A stretch of DNA of 41,182 bases from Parasutterella muris (GTDB lineage Bacteria > Pseudomonadota > Gammaproteobacteria > Burkholderiales > Burkholderiaceae_F). The stretch spans positions 1 to 41,182 of the forward strand of contig NZ_WSRP01000028.1 of NCBI RefSeq assembly GCF_009767915.1, read 5' to 3'. The notes beneath the pieces were generated by a model. That model had not been told where the DNA came from. It was given only the letters and a program-made list of their open reading frames with translations, and ran no database searches. Position numbers and translations under genes: made by a program. This document shows, one piece after another, positions 16,267-26,241 of this stretch (position 1 is its first letter; each line of letters begins with the position of its first letter).

Positions 16267-17085
16267 CTATTGAGGCGCGGCAGCCAGTATCGCGCTGAAC
16301 GCGGGAAAAACCTCAAGCGTGTTTCTCTGCGACTGCCGTGACGATTCTTCAGGACTGATAGAGCGCAGTTCTGCGGCCTCCAAGCCGTAATCAGCGATAT
16401 CGGCAAGAACGCTCTGCGGATTTTCTTCCCGCTCACGGGTTCGGCTCGGCGGAATATCCGGACAGTCCGTCTCAAGCACCCAGGCATGCTCGGGGAGCGC
16501 AGCAAGCAGCGCGCGTATCCGCTTTGAGCCGTTGTACGTCATCGCGCCGCCGTATCCGATTTTGAATCCGAGCTTAATAAACTGCTCAGCCTGTGCCGCG
16601 CTTCCGTTGAAAGCGTGAATCACGCCGCAGAGCGGCTGAATGCGTCTCAAATGCTTGAGCACGATATCCATAGCGCCTCGGCCGTGCAGACTTAAAGGAA
16701 GCTTTAACCTTCGGGCGAGTTTCAGATGCTCGGAGAAAACCGCTTCCTGAATATCCCGAGGCACGGAACAGTCATCGGAAAAGTCCAGACCGCACTCGCC
16801 CACCGCCGCAAGACGCGGATCCTCTCGATTTTTTAAGAGCGCATCCTCCAAAACCTGAAGATCTGAACGCCAGCTTTCGCGCAGGTATAGCGGGTGCAGC
16901 GCGAGCGCATAGCAGGAATCCCACTCGTGAGCGCACCGGATCGCAGCTTCAAAATTATCCGTTCCTCCCGCGCATACCAAACCCGCTGCCACTCCGCAGG
17001 CGCGGGCGTCTGTCACTTCCGCCTTCTGCTGCTCGTGCGGCAGAACAAAGAGGTGATTATGAGTATCGATCCAGCGCGGCTTCAT
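16267..17085 (-). CDS. TatD-family metal-dependent hydrolase
   Basis: 272 aa. TIM-barrel metal motifs in order: IDTHNHL (His9, His11), VGECGLDF (Glu), SLHGRG (His), VIHAFNGS (His) and LETDCPDI (Asp). These match the TatD/YcfH/YjjV metal-dependent nuclease family, which has 3'-5' exonuclease or D-aminoacyl-tRNA deacylase activity in some members. It lies three bases past lolD, suggesting one transcript lolC-lolD-tatD. Confidence 0.9.
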   Translation of the reverse strand: MKPRWIDTHNHLFVLPHEQQKAEVTDARACGVAAGLVCAGGTDNFEAAIRCAHEWDSCYALALHPLYLRESWRSDLQVLEDALLKNREDPRLAAVGECGLDFSDDCSVPRDIQEAVFSEHLKLARRLKLPLSLHGRGAMDIVLKHLRRIQPLCGVIHAFNGSAAQAEQFIKLGFKIGYGGAMTYNGSKRIRALLAALPEHAWVLETDCPDIPPSRTREREENPQSVLADIADYGLEAAELRSISPEESSRQSQRNTLEVFPAFSAILAAAPQ

Positions 17086-17088
17086 GAT

Positions 17089-17775
17089 TTACTTCTCCGC
17101 GATCAGTCGGCCCGCTTTCAGCCGATAGATGCGGTCGCAGCGCGCGGCAAGCTCCGGGTCGTGGGTCACGATAATCAGCGTGAGTTTCTCATCTCGCGTT
17201 AAACGCACCAAATAATCAAACACTGAAACCGCGGTCTCCCGGTCAAGGTTTCCGGTAGGTTCATCGGCGAGCAGACAAACCGGAGAGCCGCACACGGCGC
17301 GCGCGATCGCGACACGCTGACGCTCTCCGCCCGAGAGCTGACTCGGAAGGTGATCCACGCGTTCTTCAAGTCCCATCGCAGCCAGCAGATGCTCCGCACG
17401 CTTTTGCGCCTCAGCGGCCGGAACCCGTCTGATCTTGAGCGGCATCGCCGTGTTTTCCAGCGATGTGAATTCCGGCAGCAGATGGTGGAACTGATACACA
17501 AAACCGAGTTTTCGGTTGCGCATCTGCGTCCGCTGCTTTTCGCTCAGATCGGCAATATTTTCTCCGTCAATTTCTACGCTGCCGGCATCAAAGGTATCGA
17601 GCGCGCCCAAGCACTGGAGCAAAGTGGACTTGCCGCTGCCCGAGGTACCCACAATCGCCACGGAGACGCCTTCTTCAACTTCTAAATCAATGCCCTTGAG
17701 CACTTCCAAAGAGTCTTTGCCTTCTTTGAAGATTTTTGTCAGGCCTTTGACTTTCAGCACAACTTTGTTATTCAT
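17089..17775 (-). CDS. lolD: Lipoprotein-releasing ABC transporter ATPase LolD
   Basis: 228 aa from the ATG at 17775; the frame continues upstream but there overlaps lolC in another frame. Walker A GTSGSGKST, Q-loop FVYQFHHLLPEFT, signature LSGGERQRV, Walker B LLADEPTG and switch His in IIVTHD are all intact. The LLPEFT segment after the Q-loop is characteristic of LolD. It powers extraction of lipoproteins from the inner membrane for LolA. The start overlaps the lolC stop by eight bases. Confidence 0.96.
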   Translation of the reverse strand: MNNKVVLKVKGLTKIFKEGKDSLEVLKGIDLEVEEGVSVAIVGTSGSGKSTLLQCLGALDTFDAGSVEIDGENIADLSEKQRTQMRNRKLGFVYQFHHLLPEFTSLENTAMPLKIRRVPAAEAQKRAEHLLAAMGLEERVDHLPSQLSGGERQRVAIARAVCGSPVCLLADEPTGNLDRETAVSVFDYLVRLTRDEKLTLIIVTHDPELAARCDRIYRLKAGRLIAEK

Positions 17776-19042
17776 ATCTGAGCGCCTCCGCCGGTTCAAT
17801 ATTGGCGGCACGCCAGCTCGGGTATACCGTGGCGGCCAACGCAAGAACAAAAGAGAAAATCGCGATCGGAACAATGTCGGAAGCCCGAGGATCGCTTGGC
17901 ATTGAAGAAATAAAGTAGATTTCTTTCGGCAGGAACTGCACTCCGAAGAGATGCTCGATAAATCCGACGATTGCGCCCACGTTGCAGGCGATTAAAAGTC
18001 CCGCTCCGACGCCGATTAAAACGCCCATGCAGCCGATAAAGGCGCCCTGCACCATGAAAATTTTCATGATGGACTGACGCGTCGCGCCCTGAGTTCTCAG
18101 AATCGCGATATCGCTGCGTTTTGCGTTAACCGTCATCACAAGGGAAGACACCAAACCAAAAGCGCCTACGAGCACAATCAGAAAAAGAATGATGCTCATC
18201 ATGCGTTTTTCCACCTGCACGGCGGCAAACCATGTACGGTTCTGGCGCGACCAATCCATCGCAATCAGCCCGCTCGGCATTGTACCGTTGAGTTTGGCCG
18301 CTACAGCGGGCGCCTCCTGCATATCTTCAAGCTTGATGCGCAGGCCGTTCGGAGCGGAGGTTCTAAAAAGTTTTTCCGCGTCCTCAAGATTGATAAAGCT
18401 CATCGCGCTGTCAAATTCATAGTGGCCGGAATTAAAGACACCCGCGACGGTAAACTGCCGCATTCTCGGCATCGTTCCTGCGGGCGTAAACTGCCCCTGC
18501 GGAATCATCACTGTGATCTGATCTCCCGGGACAACGCCAAGCTGTCTGGCCAAATCCGTACCGATAACGATTTTGAATTCGCCGCTCTTCAAATCACTGA
18601 GGGAACCCGCTGTCATAGCCTGCGCGACGTCGCTGACGGATTTTTCCCGCTCCGGATCAATTCCGCTGATCTGCACGCCTTTGACATTGCGGCCACTCGA
18701 AAGCAGTCCCTGACCGCGGACAAAAGGCGCCACCCCGACGATTTCCGGATTATTCTTTTCAAGCGTTTCCGCGGTTTTCTGCCAATCCTTCATCGGCAGA
18801 CCGAGGGAGACTACTTCCGCATGAGAAAGCACGGAAAGCATCTTGTCTCTGACCTCTTTTTGGAAGCCGTTCATAACAGAGAGCACGATGATGAGCGCCA
18901 TCACTCCGAGCGCAATCGACGCCATGGACATGCCGGAAATAAAAGAGACAAATCCGTCTCTCTTTCCCTTACGTCTGGAAAACGTGTATCTCAAGCCGAT
19001 CATCCACTCAAACGGCAGAGACGAAAGCGGTTTATTTTTCAC
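17768..19042 (-). CDS. Lipoprotein-releasing ABC transporter permease (LolC/LolE type)
   Basis: 424 aa from a GTG at 19042. It has the MacB/LolCE layout: a first membrane span at about 40-63 (MSMASIALGVMALIIVL), a large periplasmic domain (about 65-275) and three C-terminal spans (about 277-300, 325-350, 385-410). The N-terminal FEWMIGLRYTFSRRK is typical. Only one permease gene is next to lolD, as usual in betaproteobacteria, so it probably acts as a homodimer or hybrid LolC/E. It hands outer-membrane lipoproteins to LolA. Confidence 0.93.
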   Translation of the reverse strand: MKNKPLSSLPFEWMIGLRYTFSRRKGKRDGFVSFISGMSMASIALGVMALIIVLSVMNGFQKEVRDKMLSVLSHAEVVSLGLPMKDWQKTAETLEKNNPEIVGVAPFVRGQGLLSSGRNVKGVQISGIDPEREKSVSDVAQAMTAGSLSDLKSGEFKIVIGTDLARQLGVVPGDQITVMIPQGQFTPAGTMPRMRQFTVAGVFNSGHYEFDSAMSFINLEDAEKLFRTSAPNGLRIKLEDMQEAPAVAAKLNGTMPSGLIAMDWSRQNRTWFAAVQVEKRMMSIILFLIVLVGAFGLVSSLVMTVNAKRSDIAILRTQGATRQSIMKIFMVQGAFIGCMGVLIGVGAGLLIACNVGAIVGFIEHLFGVQFLPKEIYFISSMPSDPRASDIVPIAIFSFVLALAATVYPSWRAANIEPAEALRYE

Positions 19043-19110
19043 AAATCTTATCCAATAAGTTAGTCGAATTATTTTAGCTGTCGCGCATCGACTATTAAAA
19101 TGGCAAGGTT

Positions 19111-20157
19111 ATGCCAGCCACAATATTTTTATTCCCAAATTTGGTTCTTTCGTCCGAGCAGACAAAACGGCTCGGCAAAGCCGTCGCCCCCGCCTCGCTT
19201 CGCGAGTTCTTAGCCAACTGTGACAGTTTTCGCTGCACTGACGTGTTCGCCAATCCGGCGCTTTCCGGTTTTACCGCCTCCCAATGGCTCTGGATGCTGC
19301 TGAGCCAGCGCGATACGCTTGCGCCTACCGCCCCCTACACGTGGAAAGGACTCGGCGGCCCTAAAGTCGATCAGGAATTTTGGTCTCTGAACGGCTATCG
19401 GTTTGAAGACGGGCGGCTGGAATCTTCGTCTGACACCTTTGACATTGATGACGAGTGCGATCTGAGAGATCTTTTCTCTCCGCTTGCCAGACGGTTTAAT
19501 TTTGACGTACAGGTCCTTGACGGACGCTTCTTCTTTGTTCGCAAGCAGGCATGGAACACGATTTGTGTGCCGTGGGAAGCGCAAAGAGGCAAGCTCAAAA
19601 CGCCCGCCGACGGCGAAAACGCATCGCAGTGGGAAGAGCTTCATCAGGAAATTGAAAGCGCGCTTGCTTCAAGTGAGCTGAACCGCAGAAGAAACCAAGA
19701 AGGCAAACCGAGACTTGACGGGTTCTGGGTAAGCGGCGGAGGTTTTGATGAACAGCTGCTGCCTTACACCCAAATTCGCTGTCTGCTCTCGGACGATCCG
19801 TATGCGAAAGGCGTGGCTGAAGCGGCAGGCATCTCAAAAAATTACATCGTCAGCCCGAAAAAAGGCTGGCCGGATTGTCCGGAAGGCGATCGGCTCTGCG
19901 TCATGACCGATTTTGAGGACCCTCGCGTTAAAGAGGACTCTGAACTGTGGACCAAGACTTGGGATCAGACCATTGAAAAACTCCGCACCTACATGGAGGG
20001 CTGCGTCGGATTTGAAAAGTATCATCCGCGTCTTGTGGCGTGCTCGGGCATGCGTGTCAGCATTGTTGAGCGAACCAAGGAGCCCGCAAAAGGTTTTTCT
20101 CTCTTCAGAAAAAAATACGACCACGCCGCTGATTGGCTTAGCGCCGGCAATCTCTAA
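19111..20157 (+). CDS. RpfE-like / phosphoglycerate mutase-related conserved protein
   Basis: 348 aa. I recognise it mainly by position and character: it is the conserved protein before recJ in Burkholderiales and Xanthomonas, often named RpfE-type regulatory protein or phosphoglycerate mutase. Features are FLFPNLVLS at the N-terminus, FWSLNGYRFE at about 90, DGFWVSGGGFD at about 203-213 and a C-terminal ACSGMRVSI. There is no signal peptide or membrane span. The catalytic residues of true independent phosphoglycerate mutase are not evident, so activity is unproven. It is 15 bases from recJ and probably cotranscribed. Confidence 0.75.
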   Translation: MPATIFLFPNLVLSSEQTKRLGKAVAPASLREFLANCDSFRCTDVFANPALSGFTASQWLWMLLSQRDTLAPTAPYTWKGLGGPKVDQEFWSLNGYRFEDGRLESSSDTFDIDDECDLRDLFSPLARRFNFDVQVLDGRFFFVRKQAWNTICVPWEAQRGKLKTPADGENASQWEELHQEIESALASSELNRRRNQEGKPRLDGFWVSGGGFDEQLLPYTQIRCLLSDDPYAKGVAEAAGISKNYIVSPKKGWPDCPEGDRLCVMTDFEDPRVKEDSELWTKTWDQTIEKLRTYMEGCVGFEKYHPRLVACSGMRVSIVERTKEPAKGFSLFRKKYDHAADWLSAGNL

Positions 20158-20172
20158 CACCGGATTGGACAC

Positions 20173-21891
20173 ATGACAAAATTCTCAACACGTCGTTTTG
20201 ACCACAACACCGTACAGGCGCTGATTAACCGCGGTTATTCGGAACCGCTCGCGCGCGCCCTCTCCGCCCGCGGCGTCAAGTCTCCCGAAGACATGAACTA
20301 CGATCTTCACAATATGCTTGCGCCGGATCAGCTTTTAAACTGTGAAGCCGCCGGCGCCCGTCTTGCCGACGCGATCCAAGCGCAGAAGAAGATCATGATC
20401 ATCGGCGACTATGACTGCGACGGAGCGACCTCCGTTTCGCTTGCCCGCCTCGGCCTTCGCGCGCTCGGCGCTAAAAACGTCGACTATCTGATCCCGGATC
20501 GGGAAAAAGACGGCTATGGCCTTTCAACGCCCCTGGTTAAAAGAGCGGCGGAAAGAAAACCCGATTTGATCATCACGGTTGACAACGGCATTTCTTCCTA
20601 CGATGCCGTTGAGTATGCGAAGTCTCTGGGCATTGATGTGATCGTCACAGACCACCATCTTCCCGGAAGCCGCGTCCCGGACACCCTAATCGTGAATCCA
20701 AATCAGCACGGCGACACGTTCCCGAGCAAGTCGCTTGCGGGTGTCGGCGTCATGTTTTACGTTTTGCTTGCTACGCGCGCAGAACTCAGAAAACGAAACG
20801 CTTTTGCGGGCGGCAAACAGCCCAACCTGCTGAATTTCATCGATCTGGTTTCTCTCGGCACCGTGGCTGACGTGGTTCCCTTGGACCGCAATAACCGCAT
20901 TTTGGTCTCTAAAGGCCTTGAGCGCATGCGTGAAGGCCGCATGCAGCCCGGCATCTCGGCGCTCCTGACAAAGAGCCGTAAAAACACGCTCTTTTTAAAC
21001 GCGTCGGATTTAGGCTTTTTAATCGGTCCTCGCATCAATGCCGCAGGCCGATTAGATTCGATTGAACTGGGTGTGGAGTGTCTCTGCACTTCCGATTACG
21101 GCCATGCGCTGGACATTGCCGATCAGCTGGAAAGCTTCAACAAGAAAAGACGAAGCATTGAAGATGATATGCAGGCAGAAGCGCTCATTGAAACGCAAAC
21201 AATTGCGGTCGGAGAAACCAACTCCATCGCCATCAAGGGCGATAACTGGCACAGCGGAGTTGTCGGCATTGTCGCCTCCCGCATCAAGGAGAAGACCTAT
21301 CGTCCGACCATTGCGTTTGCGCCTTCGGAAGAAAACGGCGTGCAGTATCTGAAGGGTTCGGGCCGCTCTATCCCCGGCATTCATCTTCGCGATGTACTGG
21401 ATCTGGTTGATAAGCGCAACCCGGGGATGATTGTTAAATTCGGCGGCCACGCCATGGCGGCAGGCCTCACCATACACGCGGACAAATTCGAACTCTTTAA
21501 GGAAGCTTTTGAAGCGGCGATCACCGACACCGCGCAGCCCGGCGCCTTTGAAAAGAATGTCCTGACCGATGGCGAGCTCAGCGCGGGAGACTTTAATGCG
21601 GAATTAGTTCGGGAAATCCGTTCCAACGTGTGGGGACAGGGCTTTACCGAACCGCTTTTTGCCAACCACTTCCGCGTGCTCTCTCAAAAGATTCTCAAAG
21701 ATCAGCACCTAAAGCTTGTGTTGGAAACAGACGGCCGCACGCTGAACGCGATCTGGTTCCGCAGAAGACGCGAGATTCCCGAAAACGTGCACTTGGCCTA
21801 TAAGCTGGATTTGAATGAATGGGCCGGGCGAACCTCCGTACAGCTCATTGTAGAGAGCATGGAAGACGAGGTCGACGATTGGGGGGCCTAA
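20173..21891 (+). CDS. recJ: Single-stranded-DNA-specific exonuclease RecJ
   Basis: 572 aa, standard length. DHH phosphoesterase motifs: IIGDYDCDGATS (about 76-87), TVDNGISS, VTDHHLPG (about 161-168) and SLGTVADVVPLD. The DHHA1 domain holds NWHSGVVGIVASR, GSGRSIPGIHLRD and KFGGHAMAAGL. The C-terminal OB domain completes it. RecJ degrades single strands 5' to 3' in RecF recombination, mismatch repair and base excision repair. Confidence 0.97.
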   Translation: MTKFSTRRFDHNTVQALINRGYSEPLARALSARGVKSPEDMNYDLHNMLAPDQLLNCEAAGARLADAIQAQKKIMIIGDYDCDGATSVSLARLGLRALGAKNVDYLIPDREKDGYGLSTPLVKRAAERKPDLIITVDNGISSYDAVEYAKSLGIDVIVTDHHLPGSRVPDTLIVNPNQHGDTFPSKSLAGVGVMFYVLLATRAELRKRNAFAGGKQPNLLNFIDLVSLGTVADVVPLDRNNRILVSKGLERMREGRMQPGISALLTKSRKNTLFLNASDLGFLIGPRINAAGRLDSIELGVECLCTSDYGHALDIADQLESFNKKRRSIEDDMQAEALIETQTIAVGETNSIAIKGDNWHSGVVGIVASRIKEKTYRPTIAFAPSEENGVQYLKGSGRSIPGIHLRDVLDLVDKRNPGMIVKFGGHAMAAGLTIHADKFELFKEAFEAAITDTAQPGAFEKNVLTDGELSAGDFNAELVREIRSNVWGQGFTEPLFANHFRVLSQKILKDQHLKLVLETDGRTLNAIWFRRRREIPENVHLAYKLDLNEWAGRTSVQLIVESMEDEVDDWGA

Positions 21892-21939
21892 CCTCTTCTA
21901 TAATTTCATTTTTTACCATCAAAAACTAAACTGCAGCAA

Positions 21940-23044
21940 ATGGAAGTTGAACGACTAAATCTAATCGGCACGACTGCCGAAGACCTCCTTGCCCGCACGA
22001 GCGAGCTTCGGAGGTATCTTTGACTACGATCAAAAAGAACGCCAGCTTGAGGAAGTCACTCAGGCACTAGAGGATCCTGACGTTTGGCAGGATCAGGAAA
22101 GAGCACAAAAGCTCAGTAAAGAAAAGAAGCATCTCGAAAACATTGTTCTCACGCTCAAAGAGCTGACAGGCGGCCTTCAGGACGCGCTTGAACTCTTCGA
22201 GATGGCTAAAGAAGAAAACGACGACGGTACGCTTGAATCCGTTGAATCGGACGTCGCCGAATTCAGAAAGAAGGTCGAACACCTCGAATTTCAGAGGATG
22301 TTCAATCAGGAACACGACTCCGCGAACTGCTTCCTTGAAATTCAGGCCGGTGCCGGCGGTACCGAAGCCCAGGACTGGGCGAGCATGCTTGAGCGCATGT
22401 ATCTGAAATTTGCGGAACGTCAGGGCTTTGATGCTGAAATCATTGAAGAGACGGAAGGCGACGTCGCAGGCATCAAAGGGTGCACTATCAAAATCAGCGG
22501 AGACTACGCTTACGGATGGCTTCGCACCGAGACCGGCATTCATCGCTTAGTCCGCAAGAGTCCGTTTGACTCCAACGCCCGCCGCCACACATCATTCGCA
22601 TCCGTGTTTGTGGTCCCCGAAATCGACGATTCCTTTGAAATCGAAATCAACCCTGCGGATCTGCGTGTTGACACTTTCCGAGCCTCGGGCGCGGGCGGTC
22701 AGCACATTCAGAAAACGGATTCCGCGATTCGAATCACGCATATTCCTACCGGCATTGTCGCGACCTGCCAGACAAGCAGAAGTCAGCATCAGAACCGTGA
22801 AGAAGCGATGAACGTGCTGAAAAGCCGTCTGTATGAAGCAGAGCTTCGCAAGCGTCAGGCCTCTCAGAAGGAATTGGAAGACAATAAGAGCGACATTTCG
22901 TGGGGACATCAGATACGCTCTTATGTACTGGATCAGTCCCGCGTCAAAGATCTGAGAACCAATGTTGAAACTGGCAATACCTCTGCGGTTCTGGACGGCG
23001 CGCTTGAAAACTTTATCGAAGCAAGCCTTAAACAGGGAGTCTAA
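21940..23044 (+). CDS. prfB: Peptide chain release factor 2, with programmed +1 frameshift
   Basis: The ATG at 21940 opens 27 codons ending TAT CTT TGA at 22021-22023. Skipping the T at 22021 continues as GAC TAC GAT in the +1 frame to 23044, for 367 aa in total (E. coli RF2 has 365). The slip site CTT TGA C is preceded by the internal Shine-Dalgarno CGGAGG three bases before CTT, the classical layout. Domains: N-terminal helical domain, SPF tripeptide (RKSPFD), GAGGQH with the catalytic GGQ. RF2 reads UGA and UAA; low RF2 causes more frameshifting, giving autoregulation. It follows recJ by 48 bases. Confidence 0.96.
22004..22024 (+). promoter_or_regulatory. prfB +1 recoding site
   Basis: The stimulatory sequence CGGAGG (22009-22014) is three bases before CTT (22018-22020), which is followed by TGA C. 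These are the three known elements: an SD-like sequence at tight spacing, a slippery CTT and a poor-context UGA. Confidence 0.95.
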
Positions 23045-23047
23045 AGC

Positions 23048-23821
23048 GTGCGTACTTTAACGATTATTACCGGAGCCTCACGAGGTTTGGGCTTTGAGCT
23101 CGCTCGTCAGTCTCTGAAAAAAGGCGACTGTGTCGTCACGATGGAGCGCAAGCCGAACCCCGAACTCGTCAATCAGGCCAAAGAAATTGACTGCGAATTT
23201 GTGCAGTTCTCCGCCGACCTGCTTGACAGAAAAGGCGCGGTAGAACTTTTGAGCTGGTGGCTTTCGGGTGAGGAATACAAGGATTTCGAGCGCGTTAACC
23301 TCATCAACAACGCCGGAGTTCTCGGCCCTGTCGGTCCGATTGAATACCAAACACCGCAGGCCGCGGTGGACTGCATTCGCATTAATTTTGAAATTCCGGT
23401 GCTTCTTACCCAAGCGTTTCTGGCCGACACAAGGGACTGGAAAGCCGATCGGCGCGTTCTGAACATTTCTTCGGGCGCCGCACGCAAATCCGTCCCCGGC
23501 TGGGCCATGTACTGCTCAACCAAAGCGGCGCTTGACCGATTTACCGCTGTCACCGCGGAAGATCAGGCGCGTCTCGTGAACGGCGCAAAACTTGCCTCGA
23601 CCGCTCCCGGTGTTGTCGATACCGATATGCAGGCGCGCATCCGCGAAAGCTCTCCGGACGCCTTCCCCGGCGTCGATCGCTTTAAAAAGCTCAAATCGGA
23701 GGGCGGCTTGGTCAGCGCGGAAGAGACCGCGCGCAAACTGCTTGAATACCTGAACAGCAGTGACTTTGGGAAAGAGCCTATTACAGATATCCGAATTATT
23801 AATGGAGGAAAAAGTGTCTAA
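23048..23821 (+). CDS. Short-chain dehydrogenase/reductase
   Basis: 257 aa from a GTG four bases past prfB. NAD(P)-binding GASRGLG (about 9-15), NNAGVLG (about 86-92), catalytic Ser in NISSGAA and YCSTK (YxxxK) are present. The PGVVDTDM motif follows. It resembles the sepiapterin/benzil-reductase-like SDR group, but the substrate is unknown. Its end overlaps the lysS start by eight bases, so it sits inside the usually direct prfB-lysS pair. Confidence 0.88.
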   Translation: MRTLTIITGASRGLGFELARQSLKKGDCVVTMERKPNPELVNQAKEIDCEFVQFSADLLDRKGAVELLSWWLSGEEYKDFERVNLINNAGVLGPVGPIEYQTPQAAVDCIRINFEIPVLLTQAFLADTRDWKADRRVLNISSGAARKSVPGWAMYCSTKAALDRFTAVTAEDQARLVNGAKLASTAPGVVDTDMQARIRESSPDAFPGVDRFKKLKSEGGLVSAEETARKLLEYLNSSDFGKEPITDIRIINGGKSV

Positions 23822-25337
23822 CGAAAAAGCCGAACAGCAGACAGAAGAGTCTGCCGTTCAGGAAAACCATCTGATTGCCGAACGTCTGGCAAAACTCGAT
23901 AAGCTCAGAGCCGCCGGCGTCGCTTATCCGAACGACTTCGTGCAGAAGGACCGCACAGGTGACGTCCGTCGTCTTCACGGAGAAAAATCTGCTGAAGAGC
24001 TCGAAGCTTCTCCGGTTGAAGTTACTCTCGCAGGCCGTGTGATGCTGAAGCGTGTCATGGGCAAAGCAAGCTTCATGACGCTCAAAGACGGCACCGGTCA
24101 CATTCAGCTTTTCCTGACTAAAACGGAAGTTGGCGAAGAAGTCTACGATTTCTTCAAAAAGATGATTGATATCGGCGACATCATCGGTGTCAGCGGCGAT
24201 CTCTTCCTTACAAAGACAGGAGAACTGACCGTTCGCGTCAAGACACTTCGTCTCCTGACCAAGAACATTCGTCCCCTGCCCGACAAGTTCCACGGTCTGT
24301 CTGATCCGGAAATGCGCTACAGACAGCGTTATGTGGATCTCATCATGAATGAGGACACCCGCAGAACATTCATCATTCGTTCCAAGGCCATCGCAGAAAC
24401 CCGCAAATTCATGATGGAGCACTTCTTCATGGAAGTGGAAACTCCGATGCTGCATCCGATCCCGGGCGGCGCAAACGCCAAACCGTTCATCACGCACCAC
24501 AACGCGCTCGACATGGACATGTACCTCAGAATCGCTCCGGAGCTTTATCTGAAGAGACTCGTGGTCGGCGGTTTTGAACGCGTGTTCGAGCTGAACCGCT
24601 CCTTCCGAAATGAAGGTGTTGACGTCCGTCACAATCCTGAATTCACTATGATGGAGTTCTACGCCGCCTACAAGGAATACCACTGGCTGATGGACTACAC
24701 GGAAGAGCTTCTGAGAACCGTCGCCGTCAACACGATCGGCACCGCGAAGATTTCCTATCAGGGCCACGAGATCGATCTGACCAAACCGTTTGATCGTCTG
24801 ACCGCCAAAGACGCGGTTCTCAAATATGCGCCTCAATACACATCCGAGCAGCTTGAAGACGCGGACTTTATGCGCAAGGAACTGGTCCGTTTGGGCGAAC
24901 CAGCCAAAGAAGACGCCGGCATCGGCGCGCTTCAGATGGCGATGTTCGAAGCCACGACTGAAGCCAAGCTGATTCAGCCGACATACATCATCGACTATCC
25001 GGTTGAAATCTCTCCGCTTGCCCGCGCCTCCGATACTCGCAAAGGCATTACGGAAAGATTTGAGCTCTTCATGGCCGGACGCGAAACTGCCAACGGATTC
25101 TCCGAACTGAATGATCCGCAGGATCAGGCGGCTCGATTCAAAGCTCAGGCCGATCTGAAAGCCAAAGGCGATGATGAAGCCATGTATTACGACGCCGACT
25201 ATGTCCGCGCGCTCGAATACGGCCTGCCTCCGACAGGCGGCTGCGGCGTCGGTCTTGACCGCTTTGTCATGCTTCTGACAGACTCCGCGAGCATTCGTGA
25301 CGTACTGCTGTTCCCGCACATGCGTCCTGAAGCCTAA
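23814..25337 (+). CDS. lysS: Lysine--tRNA ligase (class II)
   Basis: 507 aa from the GTG at 23814, five bases after GGAGG; an in-frame ATG upstream overlaps that ribosome site and is less likely. The N-terminal OB anticodon domain is at about 60-160 ([18 protein letters not shown], here VTLAGRV and KRVMGKASF). The class II core has motif 1 [15 protein letters not shown], motif 2 [20 protein letters not shown]-type residues, and motif 3 [14 protein letters not shown]. It charges tRNA-Lys. It starts inside the SDR gene and ends 11 bases before the NUDIX gene. Confidence 0.98.
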   Translation: MSNEKAEQQTEESAVQENHLIAERLAKLDKLRAAGVAYPNDFVQKDRTGDVRRLHGEKSAEELEASPVEVTLAGRVMLKRVMGKASFMTLKDGTGHIQLFLTKTEVGEEVYDFFKKMIDIGDIIGVSGDLFLTKTGELTVRVKTLRLLTKNIRPLPDKFHGLSDPEMRYRQRYVDLIMNEDTRRTFIIRSKAIAETRKFMMEHFFMEVETPMLHPIPGGANAKPFITHHNALDMDMYLRIAPELYLKRLVVGGFERVFELNRSFRNEGVDVRHNPEFTMMEFYAAYKEYHWLMDYTEELLRTVAVNTIGTAKISYQGHEIDLTKPFDRLTAKDAVLKYAPQYTSEQLEDADFMRKELVRLGEPAKEDAGIGALQMAMFEATTEAKLIQPTYIIDYPVEISPLARASDTRKGITERFELFMAGRETANGFSELNDPQDQAARFKAQADLKAKGDDEAMYYDADYVRALEYGLPPTGGCGVGLDRFVMLLTDSASIRDVLLFPHMRPEA

Positions 25338-25348
25338 TCGGAGCTGCC

Positions 25349-26179
25349 ATGGATAGAAAAACGAGAATTGCCGAATTAATCGCGCAAAAGCGCGCAGAAG
25401 CCGCGGTACCGATCCCGGACGAGCGAATCCCCTTTGTCTCTAACGGGGTTCAGGTCGGTCATCTTCTGCGTCAGGACGCTCTGTTTCTGGTTCGGCGGTT
25501 CCGTTTTTTTGAGATTCGCGAAGACGCTCTGCTTTTTAGTGCTCAGGATTCCGCACAGGCCTCACGCAGGCTTGCCGCGGTTTCTCAGATTTTTAAAGCT
25601 GAACGCAAGGTGTTCGCTTGGCGCGATGAGCTGCTGCCCGTCGTTCCGATGCACGATCTCGGCAGAGCCTGCACATTGGCCGCGATTGAACGGGCAATGT
25701 GCCGTCCGTTCGCTTTTTCCACGTTTGCCGTACACCTGAATCCGTTCACAGAGGACGGCAGACTGTGGGTCGCCCAGCGCTCCTTTAAGAAAGCGATCGG
25801 GCCGGGCTACTGGGATAACTGTGCGGCGGGCATGGTGCCTCTGAACGAGAGTTTCCCTTCGGCGATGGTTCGCGAAGCTTATGAAGAAGCCGGCATTGAG
25901 CCGGGTACTATCGCGTTTTATTTCTGTTCCCGCCATCTGATTTCGCGCCCGGTACACGAAGGCTGGATGCGGGAGAATACAATCCTTTTCAACGCTGATG
26001 TTTCGGATTCATTCCGTCCGCACAACGTTGACGGTGAAGTGGAAAAATTTGAACTCATGACACCGGACGATATTCTTGATCGGATGGAAGCGGGACTCTT
26101 CACCTTTGAGTCTTCGCTCTCAATTCTGGTCGGTTTAGCCGCCAAGGAAGGCATGCCTACAGAGCTGGATCTCTACTAA
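25349..26179 (+). CDS. NUDIX hydrolase with N-terminal DUF4743-type domain
   Basis: 276 aa. The N-terminal 120 residues match the domain before NUDIX in thiamine-pyrophosphokinase-associated (Tnr3-like) proteins. The NUDIX box is complete at about 170-192: G, five residues, E, seven residues, then REAYEEAGI. WDNCAAGMV just before is typical of that subgroup. It likely hydrolyses a nucleoside diphosphate derivative, perhaps damaged thiamine diphosphate; that is inference from the subgroup only. Confidence 0.87.
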   Translation: MDRKTRIAELIAQKRAEAAVPIPDERIPFVSNGVQVGHLLRQDALFLVRRFRFFEIREDALLFSAQDSAQASRRLAAVSQIFKAERKVFAWRDELLPVVPMHDLGRACTLAAIERAMCRPFAFSTFAVHLNPFTEDGRLWVAQRSFKKAIGPGYWDNCAAGMVPLNESFPSAMVREAYEEAGIEPGTIAFYFCSRHLISRPVHEGWMRENTILFNADVSDSFRPHNVDGEVEKFELMTPDDILDRMEAGLFTFESSLSILVGLAAKEGMPTELDLY

Positions 26180-26192
26180 ATCCGAAGCAGAC

Positions 26193-26226
26193 AAAAAACG
26201 GCCGAAATTTTCGGCCGTTTTTTTTC
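26193..26226. terminator. Bidirectional terminator between NUDIX gene and iscX
   Basis: AAAAAACGGCCGAAA / TTTCGGCCGTTTTTTTT forms a near-perfect hairpin with a T-run on both strands. It serves the plus-strand prfB-lysS-NUDIX transcript and the minus-strand isc operon, which converge here. Confidence 0.92.
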
Positions 26227-26241
26227 TGTAAAGCGCCTGAG

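Noticed and set aside
23799-25319. Long minus-strand open frame opposite lysS (506 codons)
   Set aside because: Antisense shadow of lysS; phenylalanine- and histidine-rich composition typical of such shadows.
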